Source: Colwellia sp. PAMC 21821 (GTDB lineage Bacteria > Pseudomonadota > Gammaproteobacteria > Enterobacterales > Alteromonadaceae). From it: a stretch of 64,000 nt of DNA. Numbering within the stretch: the stretch's first letter is position 1; every line of letters starts with the position of its first letter. The stretch is taken from positions 4,774,001 through 4,838,000 of the forward strand of contig NZ_CP014943.1 in NCBI RefSeq assembly GCF_002077175.1, given 5' to 3'. The notes below the pieces were generated by a model. That model saw only the letters and a program-made list of their open reading frames with translations. It made no database searches and had not been told where the DNA came from. Made by a program: the position numbers and the translations under genes. Below, piece by piece: positions 40,858 to 50,963 of the stretch.

Positions 40858-42678
40858 TTACAAGAAAGATAATAACTCTTCATCTAACTGCATTAAGGTT
40901 TTAGGATCTGCCATCATAGTTACAGCTAAAGACTTAGTCCGTGGTAATAAACGTTCAAAGTAGAACTCTGCCGTTTTAATTTTTGCACGGTAGAAGTCTC
41001 TATTTTCAACATCAGTCGCTAATTTTTCATACGCGGCTTGTGCCATTTGCGCCCAAAAATAAGCCATAACGATGTAACCTGAATACATTAAAAAGTCGAC
41101 TGAAGCTGAGCCAATAACGTCACGATCTTTTTTCGCTTTAAGGCCTAAACGAATCGTGTATTGTTGCCATTTCGCTACGGTAGTACTTAAAGGCCAGATA
41201 AACTTGTTCATTTGGCGTCTGTGAGGATTGCTCGAAATCATACTCTTGTCTTTACAGAAAATAAGTACTTCTTTGGCAAATGCATTTAAAGACTTACCAC
41301 GTGTCATAAGTACTTTACGCCCTAATAAATCAAGAGCTTGAATACCAGTAGTACCTTCATAAAGCGTTGAAATACGGGTATCGCGAACAATTTGTTCCAT
41401 GCCCCATTCTTTAATAAAACCATGTCCACCAAAGATTTGTAAACCATGATTAGCACTTTCTTGTCCAAGTTCAGTTAAAAATGCTTTTAAGATGGGCGTA
41501 ATAAAACCTAAACGATTATCGGCTTTTTTACGTTCTTCTTCAGATTTAGCATTTTCAATTTCATCAACCAATTTTGCGGTGTAATAAATCATCGCACGGC
41601 CGCCTTCACTAATAGCTTTTTGGGTCATTAGCATTTTGCGAACATCAGGATGAACAATAATAGGATCAGCCACTTTTTCAGGATTTTTAGTGCCCGATAA
41701 AGAGCGCATAGACAAACGCTCTTTCGCGTAAATCAATGAGTTTTGATAAGCCAATTCAGCCGCACAAACACCTTGTAGTGCTGTACCAACACGTGCGGTA
41801 TTCATAAAGGTGAACATACATTCTAAACCTTTATTTTCTGGGCCAATTAACACACCTTTGGCATTATCAAAATTAAGTACTGCCGTTACTGAAGCTTTAA
41901 TACCCATTTTGTGCTCAATAGAGCCACAAGAAACATTATTGAATTCGCCAACGTTACCTTGGTCATCTGTTTGCATTTTAGGCACAATAAAGAGTGAAAT
42001 ACCCTTAGTGCCTTCTGGCGCACCGGGTAATCTTGCTAATACAATATGAATAATGTTTTCAGTTAAGTCATGCTCACCAGCAGAGATAAAGATTTTCGTC
42101 CCTGTTAGGTTGTATGTACCATCACCGTTTGGCTCAGCTTTAGTTTTAACTTGGCCTAAATCTGTACCACATTGTGGTTCAGTTAAACACATAGTGCCGG
42201 TCCACGAGCCTTCAATCAGGCGCGTTAGGTATAATTCTTTTTGTTCATGGGTACCGTGAGTATGAATAGTATTCATGGCGCCGTGACTTAACCCCGGGTA
42301 CATAGCCCAAGACCAGTTTGCCGTGCCCATCATTTCAGACATGACCATACCAAGTGATGCCGGTAAGCCCTGACCGCCGTGCTCAACAGCATGCGGTAAG
42401 CTCGGCCAACCACCTTCAACAAATTTTTGATACGCTTCTTTAAAGCCCTTTGGCGTTGTTACAACACCATTGTCAAAGGTACAACCTTCTTCATCACCGC
42501 TTTGGTTAAGAGGAAGGAGTTCATTTTCACTAAATTTTGCACACTCTTCCATAATAGCATCAACCAAATCTGGTGTTGCTTCTTCAAATTCAGGATGCTT
42601 TTGGTAATGGTCGTAATAATTAAATACATCTTCAAATAAAAATTTGATGTCTGCTATCGGCGCTTTATAACTTAGCAT
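40858..42678 (-). CDS. Acyl-CoA dehydrogenase, C-terminal-extended type
   Basis: The 606-residue flavoprotein has an N-terminal small domain, acyl-CoA dehydrogenase domains (CLTEPQCGTDLGQV, IKASVTAVLNFDNA, LQIFGGHGFIKEWGMEQIVRD, LYEGTTGIQALDLLG) and a C-terminal acetyl-CoA dehydrogenase-like domain. This long type acts on medium or long acyl-CoA in many marine and Pseudomonas species. No neighbouring beta-oxidation gene; fadE is 2 kb away on the other strand. Confidence 0.88.
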   Translation of the reverse strand: MLSYKAPIADIKFLFEDVFNYYDHYQKHPEFEEATPDLVDAIMEECAKFSENELLPLNQSGDEEGCTFDNGVVTTPKGFKEAYQKFVEGGWPSLPHAVEHGGQGLPASLGMVMSEMMGTANWSWAMYPGLSHGAMNTIHTHGTHEQKELYLTRLIEGSWTGTMCLTEPQCGTDLGQVKTKAEPNGDGTYNLTGTKIFISAGEHDLTENIIHIVLARLPGAPEGTKGISLFIVPKMQTDDQGNVGEFNNVSCGSIEHKMGIKASVTAVLNFDNAKGVLIGPENKGLECMFTFMNTARVGTALQGVCAAELAYQNSLIYAKERLSMRSLSGTKNPEKVADPIIVHPDVRKMLMTQKAISEGGRAMIYYTAKLVDEIENAKSEEERKKADNRLGFITPILKAFLTELGQESANHGLQIFGGHGFIKEWGMEQIVRDTRISTLYEGTTGIQALDLLGRKVLMTRGKSLNAFAKEVLIFCKDKSMISSNPHRRQMNKFIWPLSTTVAKWQQYTIRLGLKAKKDRDVIGSASVDFLMYSGYIVMAYFWAQMAQAAYEKLATDVENRDFYRAKIKTAEFYFERLLPRTKSLAVTMMADPKTLMQLDEELLSFL

Positions 42679-43023
42679 GGCTAACTCCTAACACTTTAAA
42701 TAATAATTTTTTTGCATTTCTGCATAAGTGCCACCGAGTATACACAGTTCCAACCACTGGTCCAACCACTAATTTAATTTTTGCTTAAATTAACATTAGC
42801 AGAGCAAGGTAAAATAGTTAAATCAGAGGGTTATGACTTAAACACTAAATAAAACATAGCTATATATAGCCAATAAAGCTGGTTTTTAGTGGAAATTTAC
42901 AGGGAATAACGTTAAAAAACAGCTGTTAAGGACTAAATATTGAAGAACAGACAGGCATCATCGACTTTTGGTCAAAGGGTAATGAAAAGGTTTCAACCGC
43001 GTTTATTTGAGCGACTATTGTTT
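42679..43023. other. Intergenic region
   Basis: AT-rich DNA upstream of the acyl-CoA dehydrogenase; promoter presumed, no recognisable operator or gene. Confidence 0.35.
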
Positions 43024-43446
43024 TTAAGCAAATGTAGACCACACCTGCTTTAAGCCTAAAATATGTACTAAAGCAATAACCAAACAAATGCTTGAGCTCC
43101 AAATCCAGAATTCAGGTGTTCGCCCAAGTGGGTTATTCATAAAATAAAAGCCCGCGACACCTCGCAGCAGATATATACCAGCAATGACCACAACGATAGT
43201 GCGAACAAAAGGCAGTTGAGTTATCACGCCAGCGGCAGAAAAAGCATAAAATGACCAAAGCACCAAGATAAAGGTTATAACCGACGTTATTATTGTCGGC
43301 TTCATGCTGCCTTACTCTGCCATTATTGCCATGTGCTCGCCGGCACCAAAAAATCGATACCATGAAGCACCAAAGAATATACAGCCTAAATGTATAGCGG
43401 CAGCTAACGCGCTCAGAAAACCTGCGATAACTAGCATTACATTCAT
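43024..43446 (-). pseudogene. Small membrane protein gene split by an in-frame TAA
   Basis: From ATG 43446 a 44-codon frame (ending GAGEHMAIMAE) stops at TAA 43312-43314, and in the same frame GSMKPTIITSV continues to 43024. Read through, it gives one about 140-residue protein with four membrane helices. CAA to TAA would explain the stop (MAEQGSM). As written, two peptides of 44 and 93 residues could be made. No function assigned. Confidence 0.6.
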
Positions 43447-43520
43447 AGTTTCAAGTACCTTTTGTATTATTTATTGAGCAATTTTTATAGCCATCTTTTA
43501 CAGCCGTTTTTTATAGTCAT

Positions 43521-44003
43521 TTATTGAATAGGTAAATAAATATCGATAATAGCATCTTCCTGAGCAACGCTAGGATAAAAGGACACTCGCTCTAAAAAGA
43601 GTGGATAGTCTCTTAATGTAAAGCTTGACCGGCTTAACCACTGACCATAGAGAAAGTTGATCACAGCCGCTAACTTTTCATCACTGCCAGTAAGGCGAAC
43701 CTTTGCACATTGCCCTGCAGGAATAGTTTTACTTATAACGCCCTGCTGATTTTCGCCAACCGGCGCTATAATCGCACATGCAATATCAAAGCGATAATCT
43801 GTGTCTGCAGTTATATTCGGGTCATCGTAGATAATATTAAACGTTTTACTTTTACTCGGCGGCAAAGCGTTTTCTTTTCGCCAGTTGATAAACTGAGCGA
43901 TGCTATTAGCTAACAAATTTGGTGCAGCTCTGTGCTCATAAACTGCAATTTTTGTATCAGGAAAGCTCACTAGCTCAACTTGAAAGTTATCTGCGTTATT
44001 CAT
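43521..44003 (-). CDS. GyrI-like effector-binding domain protein
   Basis: 160 residues with the GyrI/SOUL-type pattern: IAVYEHRAAPNLL, YDDPNITADTDYRFDIACAI, IPAGQCAKVRLTGS and the closing YPSVAQEDAIIDIYLPI. It is the stand-alone ligand-binding module seen fused to AraC regulators or as SbmC. Small-molecule binding is inferred from the fold. Confidence 0.72.
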   Translation of the reverse strand: MNNADNFQVELVSFPDTKIAVYEHRAAPNLLANSIAQFINWRKENALPPSKSKTFNIIYDDPNITADTDYRFDIACAIIAPVGENQQGVISKTIPAGQCAKVRLTGSDEKLAAVINFLYGQWLSRSSFTLRDYPLFLERVSFYPSVAQEDAIIDIYLPIQ

Positions 44004-44083
44004 CTAATATTGCCTTAAAATTAATAGTTTCGATGTATTTCAAGTAAAAATGCTAGCTATGAACTTAGCATTTTATGAAATGC

Positions 44084-44611
44084 CTAATCTTCAGTCAGCC
44101 AATCTCGATAACACTGCATAAATAGCTGCCAAAAATGCTGACAGCTAGAAGCTTCAAACAATTGCTGCTCCAATATTTTTAAAATACTTTCATCTGTGAC
44201 AGTACTTTCGTCTGGGAAAAACTGCGCCTGGTTTTGCTGACCATGACTGAACAACAAATTAATACATGCAACATAACCGACTAAACTTAGGGCAACTTGC
44301 TCTACTTCCCAGCCCTTATCTCCTAAAAATCCGGTGTAAACAGGCAAGCTAAGCTGATTGGTATCAACAAAATAAGGATCACCCAATTCGGTATCACGAG
44401 CAAAAACGTGCCATGATGCTTGCCAACTACCTTGTTCTGTAGTCGCTGAGTCTTCATTAGTACTTGCTTGACCTAACTCACTGACACCAAAACCAAGTTG
44501 TGCTTTGTTAAGCTCTGCGACAGATGCCACATTTTTAAAACCCTGTGGACCAAAAAACACTTCATGATTATCTAAAGTATTTAAAATATTAATTAGTTTA
44601 TTGTCTGTCAT
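44084..44611 (-). CDS. Hypothetical protein, possibly SMI1/KNR4-like
   Basis: 175 soluble residues. FARDTELGDPYFVDTNQLSLPVY recalls the ligand loop of SMI1/KNR4 (SUKH) proteins, which act as immunity proteins or housekeeping binders. The resemblance is weak, and no toxin gene is nearby. Otherwise unrecognised. Confidence 0.4.
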   Translation of the reverse strand: MTDNKLINILNTLDNHEVFFGPQGFKNVASVAELNKAQLGFGVSELGQASTNEDSATTEQGSWQASWHVFARDTELGDPYFVDTNQLSLPVYTGFLGDKGWEVEQVALSLVGYVACINLLFSHGQQNQAQFFPDESTVTDESILKILEQQLFEASSCQHFWQLFMQCYRDWLTED

Positions 44612-44966
44612 ATCTACCTGATGAAAATATAAAATAATGAAAAAACATACACGTTTACGACTTTATTAAGGCCGTAGTGCACTTCAAAACAAGATTATGC
44701 CACAACCTTGAACATTATAAAAAGTTGGCTAAATTTGAAGTTGATAAATGACGAATAATGGAATTATAAAAAACCGAAAATGAATCGGTCAATAATGATA
44801 TTTAAACGGTGACTTTTGATGACTATATCGAAGGCTTTATTGAGGACTTTTTTGTAGATCTAGTTAATAGCGGATAGGTATTTATTTATTACCTTGAACT
44901 AACATGGTAATTAGCAACAATTTCGAAACAAAAAAATGCCCTCTTCCAAGGGCAAATATAGTGGAT
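44612..44966. other. Intergenic region with metY terminator
   Basis: No gene with support. It holds the metY terminator at 44930-44954 and otherwise AT-rich sequence. Confidence 0.4.
44930..44954 (-). terminator. Terminator after metY
   Basis: On the minus strand TGCCCTTGGAAGAGGGCA forms a stem (TGCCCT / AGGGCA) followed by seven T, 12 bp after the metY stop. Confidence 0.85.
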
Positions 44967-46237
44967 TTAAGCTTTGTCTAAAGCTTGGGTAACATCAGCA
45001 ATAATATCGTCGATATGCTCGATACCAACCGAAATTCGGATCAAATCTGCACTAACACCTGCAGAAGCTAATTCTTGTTCATTCAACTGTCTATGTGTTG
45101 TAGAAGCAGGGTGACAAGCAAGTGATTTAGCATCACCAATATTTACCAGTCGTAGGATCATTTCAAGTGCATCAATAAAACGCGCACAAGCTTCAATGCC
45201 ACCTTCAACACCAAAACTTAAAATGCCAGAGGCTTTACCATTGGTAATTTTTTTACAAGCATCAAAATAAGGACTATCAGGCAAAGCAGCATAATTTACC
45301 CATTTAACTTTTTTGTGTTGTTGAAGAAATGCGGCAAGTTTCTCAGCATTCTCACAATGTCTGTCCATACGTAAACCGAGAGTTTCCAAACCTTGTAAAA
45401 TTTGAAACGCATTCATTGGCGATAATGCCGCGCCGGTATTTCTTAACGGTACAACACGACAACGGCCAATATAAGCAGCAGGTCCCATGGCTTCTGTGTA
45501 AACAACATTATGATAAGAAGGATCGGGCTCATTCATAACAGGGAAACGAGCCTTATTTGCCACCCAGTCAAACTTTCCTGAATCGACAATCACACCACCA
45601 ATCGACGTACCATGACCGGCAATATATTTGGTCAGAGAATGTACAACAATATCTGCACCTAACTCGAACGGTCGGCATAAGTAAGGCGTAGCTACGGTGT
45701 TATCAACAATTAAAGGCACACCATGTTTGTGTGCTATTTCGGCTAATCGTGCAATATCAACAATATTGCCCGCGGGTTGCCGATAGACTCACAAAATACT
45801 GCTTTAGTTTTGTCGTCAATCGCATTGTCGAATGCTGCAAAGTCATCATGGGAAATCATTCGAGCTTCAACACCTTGTCTTGGCAGAGAATGCGCAAAAA
45901 AATTATAAGTACCGCCATACAACTCGCTAGTGCTGACGATATTATCCCCCACTTCACAAAGACATTGAATAGCATAAGTAATAGCAGCCATTCCAGAGGC
46001 AACACAGAGTGCGCCAATCCCTCCCTCCATCGCAGCAATACGTTTTTCCAACACATCTGTAGTCGGGTTCATAATGCGGGTATAAATATTGCCAGGCACT
46101 TTAAGGTCAAATAAATCAGCCCCGTGCTGGGTATTATCAAAAGTATAAGAGGTGGTTTGATAAATCGGAACAGCGGCAGCTTTAGTGGTTTCTTCCGACT
46201 TGTAACCTTCATGTAAGGCAATTGACTCTAGTTTCAT
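44967..46237 (-). pseudogene. metY: O-acetylhomoserine sulfhydrylase (metY), frameshifted as read
   Basis: The 5' part (46237 to about 45770) reads a normal Cys/Met-metabolism PLP enzyme: YKSEETTKAAAVPIYQTTSY and VASGMAAITYAIQCL. At about 45770-45776 one base is missing in a Pro codon; restoring it gives SIGNPAGNIVDIARLAEIAH and joins the frame containing HSLTKYIAGHG, with the PLP lysine in SLTK. Rebuilt length is about 423 residues, normal for the family. The intact 3' part and terminator suggest a recent event or read error. Confidence 0.88.
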
Positions 46238-46532
46238 GCTCGTTCTCTCCTTCGTGACGATATGTACATTGAAAATGAAGTAATGTATTTTCGAAAATAT
46301 ACAATCAATTAATGACTGTTAATAACTTAATATATAGCTACGTGTTTAGCTATATATGTTATTAGTTTTTGACAAATAAACGAAGGTAGAACAAGGAAGA
46401 ATAGAGAAAATATAGAGCAACAATTAGAAGCAACAGCACTAAAACTAGCGCTAAAAAGGTGTAACTTTTAATGCATAAGTTACTTAAATTAATCAGATTT
46501 CCTGGCCATCATATTTTGCTGATATTGGTTAT

Positions 46533-46730
46533 TCAGAACGTATCATCTTCGCTATAAACATTCACGGTTAGCTCGCCATCAGCACTTTCAGAGACCACGA
46601 AATTTATGGGTTTACAACAGACTTGGCAATCTTCAATATACTGTTGCTCTATGTCCGATGAGTCAATAAGAACATTAATCGTCTCAGCACAATATGGACA
46701 TTCTATAAGTTTTTCTGTTAATTGGTTCAA
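46533..46730 (-). CDS. CPXCG motif cysteine-rich protein
   Basis: A 65-residue zinc-ribbon-like protein with CPYC and CQVC pairs. A TTG start at 46730 with AGGAG upstream is preferred because the earlier ATG (46778) lies in the repeat block and would add 16 residues read from repeat DNA. Members of this CPXCG family are common in gammaproteobacteria and uncharacterised. Confidence 0.72.
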   Translation of the reverse strand: MNQLTEKLIECPYCAETINVLIDSSDIEQQYIEDCQVCCKPINFVVSESADGELTVNVYSEDDTF

Positions 46731-46760
46731 TTTCGACGTTCTCCTAAACAACTCGTAAAA

Positions 46761-46843
46761 AACAACTCGGACATCCATCTAAACAACTAGGACATCCATC
46801 CTAACTAAATTTACTGTTTAATAAAACAACTCGGACACCCATT
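46761..46843 (-). repeat. GTGTCC repeat cluster beside the RAYT gene (three copies)
   Basis: On the minus strand three copies of TGGATGTCCGAGTTGTTT-like sequence lie at 46761-46780, 46781-46800 and 46824-46843, with a half copy near 46747. They are 200-280 bp from the stop of the Y1 transposase gene and share strand with it. Confidence 0.7.
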
Positions 46844-47047
46844 TAAAATTCAGGTCAATAAGTAGCATAAAAATCAGTATTAGTTAATCAAAATGGATAA
46901 CGTGGCTAATTGTAGATTGGTAAAAATCATTCAACCATTAAATTAAATGTCAATTTAAGCGTTTTACTGTTTTTTGGCCATAGAGATGAGACCCAACTCG
47001 GGACGATTGAGGGATTGTAGTTATCAACTTTCGTTAAATTAAATAGT

Positions 47048-48022
47048 TTAAGCTAATAGTTTCTCACAGCACTTGAGGTTTTGTCTTCGTTTAACTCCAT
47101 GGTGCTGATAATAAACGGTCAAGGCAGTTGTATGACCTACCGCCCCATGAAATAACTTTCTAAAGCCTTTTGTTAGCGTTAACCAATTTTCTGAGCAGAT
47201 GTTTAAACGTTGCAGTAGCTCGGGTTGGTTATCGGTTATATATCCTAGTTTATCTTCTCGCATACAGCGACCTGTCAATTCGACTAATTTGAGGTAGTCT
47301 ATTAACTCAAACGGTAAACCTTTAGGCATGTTGCTTTTAGGGTTACCCACAAAGGGCAATAGATGTGTCGGCTGCTTACCCACTTTAGCTTGAATAACGC
47401 GCGCTTTCACACTGGTATAGGCTGAGCTTTCTGGCGTATTGGCAACACCTGCCCTAACAGGGTTTAAATCAACATAAGCCATACAGGCCGCAAGCGCTGG
47501 TTCATCAAGCAAGGCTTGTGATTTAAAACGCCCTTCCCAAAACCGTCCGGTACAATTATCTTCTTGATTCGCTTTTCTGGCGATACGCTCGTTGAGTAAA
47601 CGCATAAACCAACTAATGTCCATTAACCGACTGCGATAACATTCAACAGTATCGTTTAACGTTGACTTTAAGGCGTCAGAAATGGGATCACCACGGCAAA
47701 ATTGTTGTGTTAACAATGTACCTTTAAAGAGTTGGTGCCAACGTTTTAATACTTCTTCACTTGACCACGCTTTAGCATTAGCCTCATCAATAAAAAGTAC
47801 TAAGTGAGTGTGATTACTCATAATGGCGTATGCACAAATATCAATGGCAAACACCTGGCTTAATGCAAGCAGTTTATCTTCAACCCAACCACGGCGGTGT
47901 TCAAAACTTTTGCCAGTGAGTTTATCTTCACCACAAAGGTAGGCACGGCGAACACAGCGTGAAATACAGTGATAATATGCTGTATCAACTAAACTAATAA
48001 GTTGTTTTCTGGCAGTAGTCAT
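47048..48022 (-). CDS. REP-associated tyrosine transposase (RAYT, Y1/HUH)
   Basis: The 324-residue protein is a Y1 transposase-like nuclease: YYHCISRCVRRAYLCG at the start, the HUH pair in MSNHTHLVLF, and the catalytic Tyr helix AACMAYVDLNPVRAG. Such RAYT proteins cut and join REP-type hairpins and are usually single-copy genes flanked by their repeats. The GTGTCC repeats on both sides are candidate substrates. Confidence 0.8.
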   Translation of the reverse strand: MTTARKQLISLVDTAYYHCISRCVRRAYLCGEDKLTGKSFEHRRGWVEDKLLALSQVFAIDICAYAIMSNHTHLVLFIDEANAKAWSSEEVLKRWHQLFKGTLLTQQFCRGDPISDALKSTLNDTVECYRSRLMDISWFMRLLNERIARKANQEDNCTGRFWEGRFKSQALLDEPALAACMAYVDLNPVRAGVANTPESSAYTSVKARVIQAKVGKQPTHLLPFVGNPKSNMPKGLPFELIDYLKLVELTGRCMREDKLGYITDNQPELLQRLNICSENWLTLTKGFRKLFHGAVGHTTALTVYYQHHGVKRRQNLKCCEKLLA

Positions 48023-48225
48023 TAATAAAATCCTTTTACTTTGACTCGTTAATCAATCCTAGTAGAGAGATTGATACTTTTCAATTAAGTTGCTATAGAT
48101 ACCTAAGTAATTAAACGTAATAAGAGCATATCAATTTCGTCTAACTCATAGCACAAGCATTCTTTATTAATTTAGAACTATGCGTTAAAGTGCCGCGCTA
48201 AATCACAGCTCCTAAAGAAGGTACT

Positions 48226-49614
48226 ATGTCGTTCACTGTATTATTGATGCTAGCCTTATTTTCTGGCTTACTTTTCTCTATCTATCTTTTTTCAAAAAAA
48301 AGTAAAACCTTATCACGCACTGTTCTATTTGGTCTAATAGTTGGTAGTGTATTCGGTTTAGCATTACAGTTTTTATTCGCAGAACAACCACAAACCACCC
48401 AAGACGTTTTAAGCTGGGTTTCCGTAGTGGGTAAAGGCTATGTTGGGCTGTTGAAAATGGTTATTATGCCCTTAGTACTGGTGTTTATGATTGCTGCAGT
48501 AGTCAAACTTGAAGACCAAGGTTCGTTGGGTAAAATTTCCTTTGTCAGTATTTCTATTTTGCTGTTCACTACCGCCATATCAGCACTGGTTGGTATTGCT
48601 GTAACCTATGGTTTTGATTTGAACATAGCCAGCCTAGTGGCCGGTACGCGCGAAACGGCAGAAATGACCACCATACAAAACAAAGCTGCTACTGTTGCCG
48701 ATTGGACAGTACCACAAATGTTGCTAAGTTTTATTCCTGAAAATCCATTTGCCGACTTAAGTAATGAACGCTCAACTTCCATTATTGCGGTGGTTATTTT
48801 TGGTGTATTAGTCGGCATAGCTGCACGTAAGGTAATGCTTGATCGCAGCGAACTTGCATCCCCTATTCGTACGGGTGTAAATGCCTTACAAGCCACGGTA
48901 ATGAATTTGGTCAAAATGGTAATAGCCCTAACTCCTTATGGTGTAGCAGGACTAATGGCGAATGTGGTCGCAAACTCAAGTGGTAACGATATTCTTAATT
49001 TACTATCGTTTATTGTCGCCTCTTACGTTGCAATATTAATAATGTTTATTGTGCACGGCTTATTATTGAGCTTAGTGGGGGTTAATCCAAAAGAATACTT
49101 TACCAAAATTTGGCCGGTCATGACTTTTGCATTTACTTCACGCAGCTCAGCCGCTTCAATCCCAATGAATATTGACGTACAAGTTAATCAACTTAAAGTA
49201 CCGCCAGCCATAGCTAATTTATCAGCATCTTTTGGTGCTACTATCGGTCAAAATGGCTGTGCCGGAATTTATCCCGCCATGCTTGCAATGATGGTTGCTC
49301 CAAGTGTTGGTATTGATCCAATGACAATCGAGTTCATAATACCTTTGGTGGGTATTATTGTGATCAGCTCTTTTGGTATTGCAGGTGTGGGTGGCGGTGC
49401 TACTTTTGCTGCACTCGTCGTACTACCTACTATGGGACTGCCTATAGAAATAGTCGCCCTGCTAATTTCAATAGAGCCTTTAATTGATATGGCACGCACG
49501 ACTTTAAATGTCTCAGGTGCAATGGTCTCAGGTGTTATTACGAGTAAAATAATGAAAGTACCCCTACCTGTCACACCAGTTTTAGATGATATAAAGTCAA
49601 CAAGTAATAACTAA
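48226..49614 (+). CDS. tcyP: L-cystine/dicarboxylate:cation symporter (TcyP-like)
   Basis: The 462-residue DAACS-family symporter has eight helices and two hairpins, with family signatures FTSRSSAASIPMNID (serine-rich hairpin) and SFGATIGQNGCAGIYPAML. Length and the NGCAG variant match YdjN/TcyP cystine importers rather than GltP. A GAAGG site precedes the ATG and a hairpin follows at 49668. Confidence 0.85.
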   Translation: MSFTVLLMLALFSGLLFSIYLFSKKSKTLSRTVLFGLIVGSVFGLALQFLFAEQPQTTQDVLSWVSVVGKGYVGLLKMVIMPLVLVFMIAAVVKLEDQGSLGKISFVSISILLFTTAISALVGIAVTYGFDLNIASLVAGTRETAEMTTIQNKAATVADWTVPQMLLSFIPENPFADLSNERSTSIIAVVIFGVLVGIAARKVMLDRSELASPIRTGVNALQATVMNLVKMVIALTPYGVAGLMANVVANSSGNDILNLLSFIVASYVAILIMFIVHGLLLSLVGVNPKEYFTKIWPVMTFAFTSRSSAASIPMNIDVQVNQLKVPPAIANLSASFGATIGQNGCAGIYPAMLAMMVAPSVGIDPMTIEFIIPLVGIIVISSFGIAGVGGGATFAALVVLPTMGLPIEIVALLISIEPLIDMARTTLNVSGAMVSGVITSKIMKVPLPVTPVLDDIKSTSNN

Positions 49615-49667
49615 ATTTCTTACAATGCAACCCAAGTTAATTTTGAGCCTGCTTTTATTATAAATTG

Positions 49668-49701
49668 TGAAGAATTAGCCACTCTGTATGCTAATTCTTC
49701 A
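49668..49701. terminator. Hairpin after tcyP
   Basis: A 12-bp perfect stem (TGAAGAATTAGC / GCTAATTCTTCA) with a 10-nt loop, 54 bp after the stop. There is no clear U tract, so termination is likely but not certain. Confidence 0.55.
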
Positions 49702-49730
49702 TACTTCAATAAAAAACCATACACTTCTGC

Positions 49731-49785
49731 ATGGGTGTCCTAATTATTTTGCTAATTATTTTGATGTGGATGTCCTCATTATTTT
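49731..49785 (+). repeat. GTGTCC repeats, two plus-strand copies
   Basis: ATGGGTGTCCTAATTATTTT (49731-49750) and GTGGATGTCCTCATTATTTT (49766-49785) match the repeat seen beside the RAYT gene. They lie between tcyP and msrA. Confidence 0.65.
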
Positions 49786-49915
49786 TATTATTTCTTTTAT
49801 CAAAAAAACCAAAATCCCCCCTTAAACAAAAAATGAAATACCTTTCTCTTATAGCGGGTCTATTAGGTATGCCTACATAAATTTTTATACAACATCATTT
49901 AGATACGAGATTCTT

Positions 49916-50515
49916 ATGAAAAAAACATTAAGATTAGTTTTAACAACATCTGCACTATTTTATGCATCGCTTGGCTATGCAGAAGTCACTGAAAAAGCCA
50001 TCTTAGCTGGCGGTTGTTTTTGGTGTATGGAATCTGACTTTGAAAAGCTTCCAGGCGTCACTGCTGTTGTATCAGGTTTTACTGGTGGAAAAATTGAAAA
50101 CCCAACCTATAACGGTGATCATCGCGGCCATTATGAGGCGGTTGAAATAACTTACGACCCGAAAATCGTGAGCTACCAAGGCATACTCGATCATTACTGG
50201 GTGAACATTGACCCTTTTGATGCCAAAGGCCAATTTTGCGATAAAGGTCCAAGCTACCTAAGTGCCATTTTTGTTGCAAACGATCAAGAACGTAAACTGG
50301 CTGAAAAAACAAAAGCAGCTGTCATAGCTGAGTTTCCCAATCAAACAGTTGTTACGCCTATATTAAACACCAGTACGTTTTATCCTATAAAGGGTGATGA
50401 GAGCTACCATCAAGACTATTATAAAAATAATCCAATACGCTACAACACCTATCGTTGGCGCTGCGGACGAGATAGCCGTTTAGAAGATATTTGGGGTGAT
50501 AGAGCAACTCATTAA
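49916..50515 (+). CDS. msrA: Exported peptide-methionine (S)-S-oxide reductase
   Basis: The 199-residue MsrA has a signal peptide (to GYA|EV), the active site GGCFWCMES (catalytic Cys near 34) and YHQDYYKNNP. It repairs methionine sulfoxide; the signal peptide places it in the periplasm, unlike cytoplasmic E. coli MsrA. Stands alone before the cassette region. Confidence 0.92.
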   Translation: MKKTLRLVLTTSALFYASLGYAEVTEKAILAGGCFWCMESDFEKLPGVTAVVSGFTGGKIENPTYNGDHRGHYEAVEITYDPKIVSYQGILDHYWVNIDPFDAKGQFCDKGPSYLSAIFVANDQERKLAEKTKAAVIAEFPNQTVVTPILNTSTFYPIKGDESYHQDYYKNNPIRYNTYRWRCGRDSRLEDIWGDRATH

Positions 50516-50539
50516 AAGTAATAAAATACAGAAGTAACA

Positions 50540-50558
50540 GTGCGTGTCCTAGTCAGCT
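50540..50558 (+). repeat. GTGTCC repeat, single copy
   Basis: GTGCGTGTCCTAGTCAGCT shares the TGTCCTAGT core with the other copies, 25 bp after msrA. Confidence 0.5.
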
Positions 50559-50601
50559 CCTAGTCAAGTAGCTGTCTGTCCCATTTGATTTATTTACTAT
50601 T

Positions 50602-50904
50602 TTAACTCTCTTTGTAACTTATTTTACAGGCTTGATTAACCAAAAAAGCGATACCGCAAGAATAGATATAAAAAAATAGAACCAATCCTCTAATTAAACC
50701 TATTTGAGCTGCCAAATTTGTTTTTAATGACATTTCATAAATTAAATAAATGGCAATTGGTACAACAACGATATAATTTTTATTTTTACTTATTGTTTTG
50801 CAATATGATTTTATTAACACATCTACAGCAAGCGAAGAAAAATTTAAAATTAACGGAATCAATGCCAGCCCGAAAAAGAAAATGTCGATGACAAGTGAAT
50901 CCAT
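50602..50904 (-). CDS. Small membrane protein
   Basis: 100 residues with three predicted membrane helices. AAGGAG lies 10 bp before the ATG. No family recognised. It follows the CPBP protease gene by 59 bp on the same strand; no attC was seen around it. Confidence 0.5.
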   Translation of the reverse strand: MDSLVIDIFFFGLALIPLILNFSSLAVDVLIKSYCKTISKNKNYIVVVPIAIYLIYEMSLKTNLAAQIGLIRGLVLFFYIYSCGIAFLVNQACKISYKES

Positions 50905-50963
50905 GCTATCAAACTCCTTAGTGATTTATGAGGCTTCGATGACGAAGCTTTTTAAGTAACCAT

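Noticed and set aside
44805..44880. Short GTG frame (about 22 codons, acidic peptide) in the metY downstream region
   Set aside because: Too short, no ribosome site, no family evidence.
46731..46778. 16-residue N-terminal extension of the CPXCG protein
   Set aside because: It is read through the GTGTCC repeat; an AGGAG-preceded TTG is more plausible.
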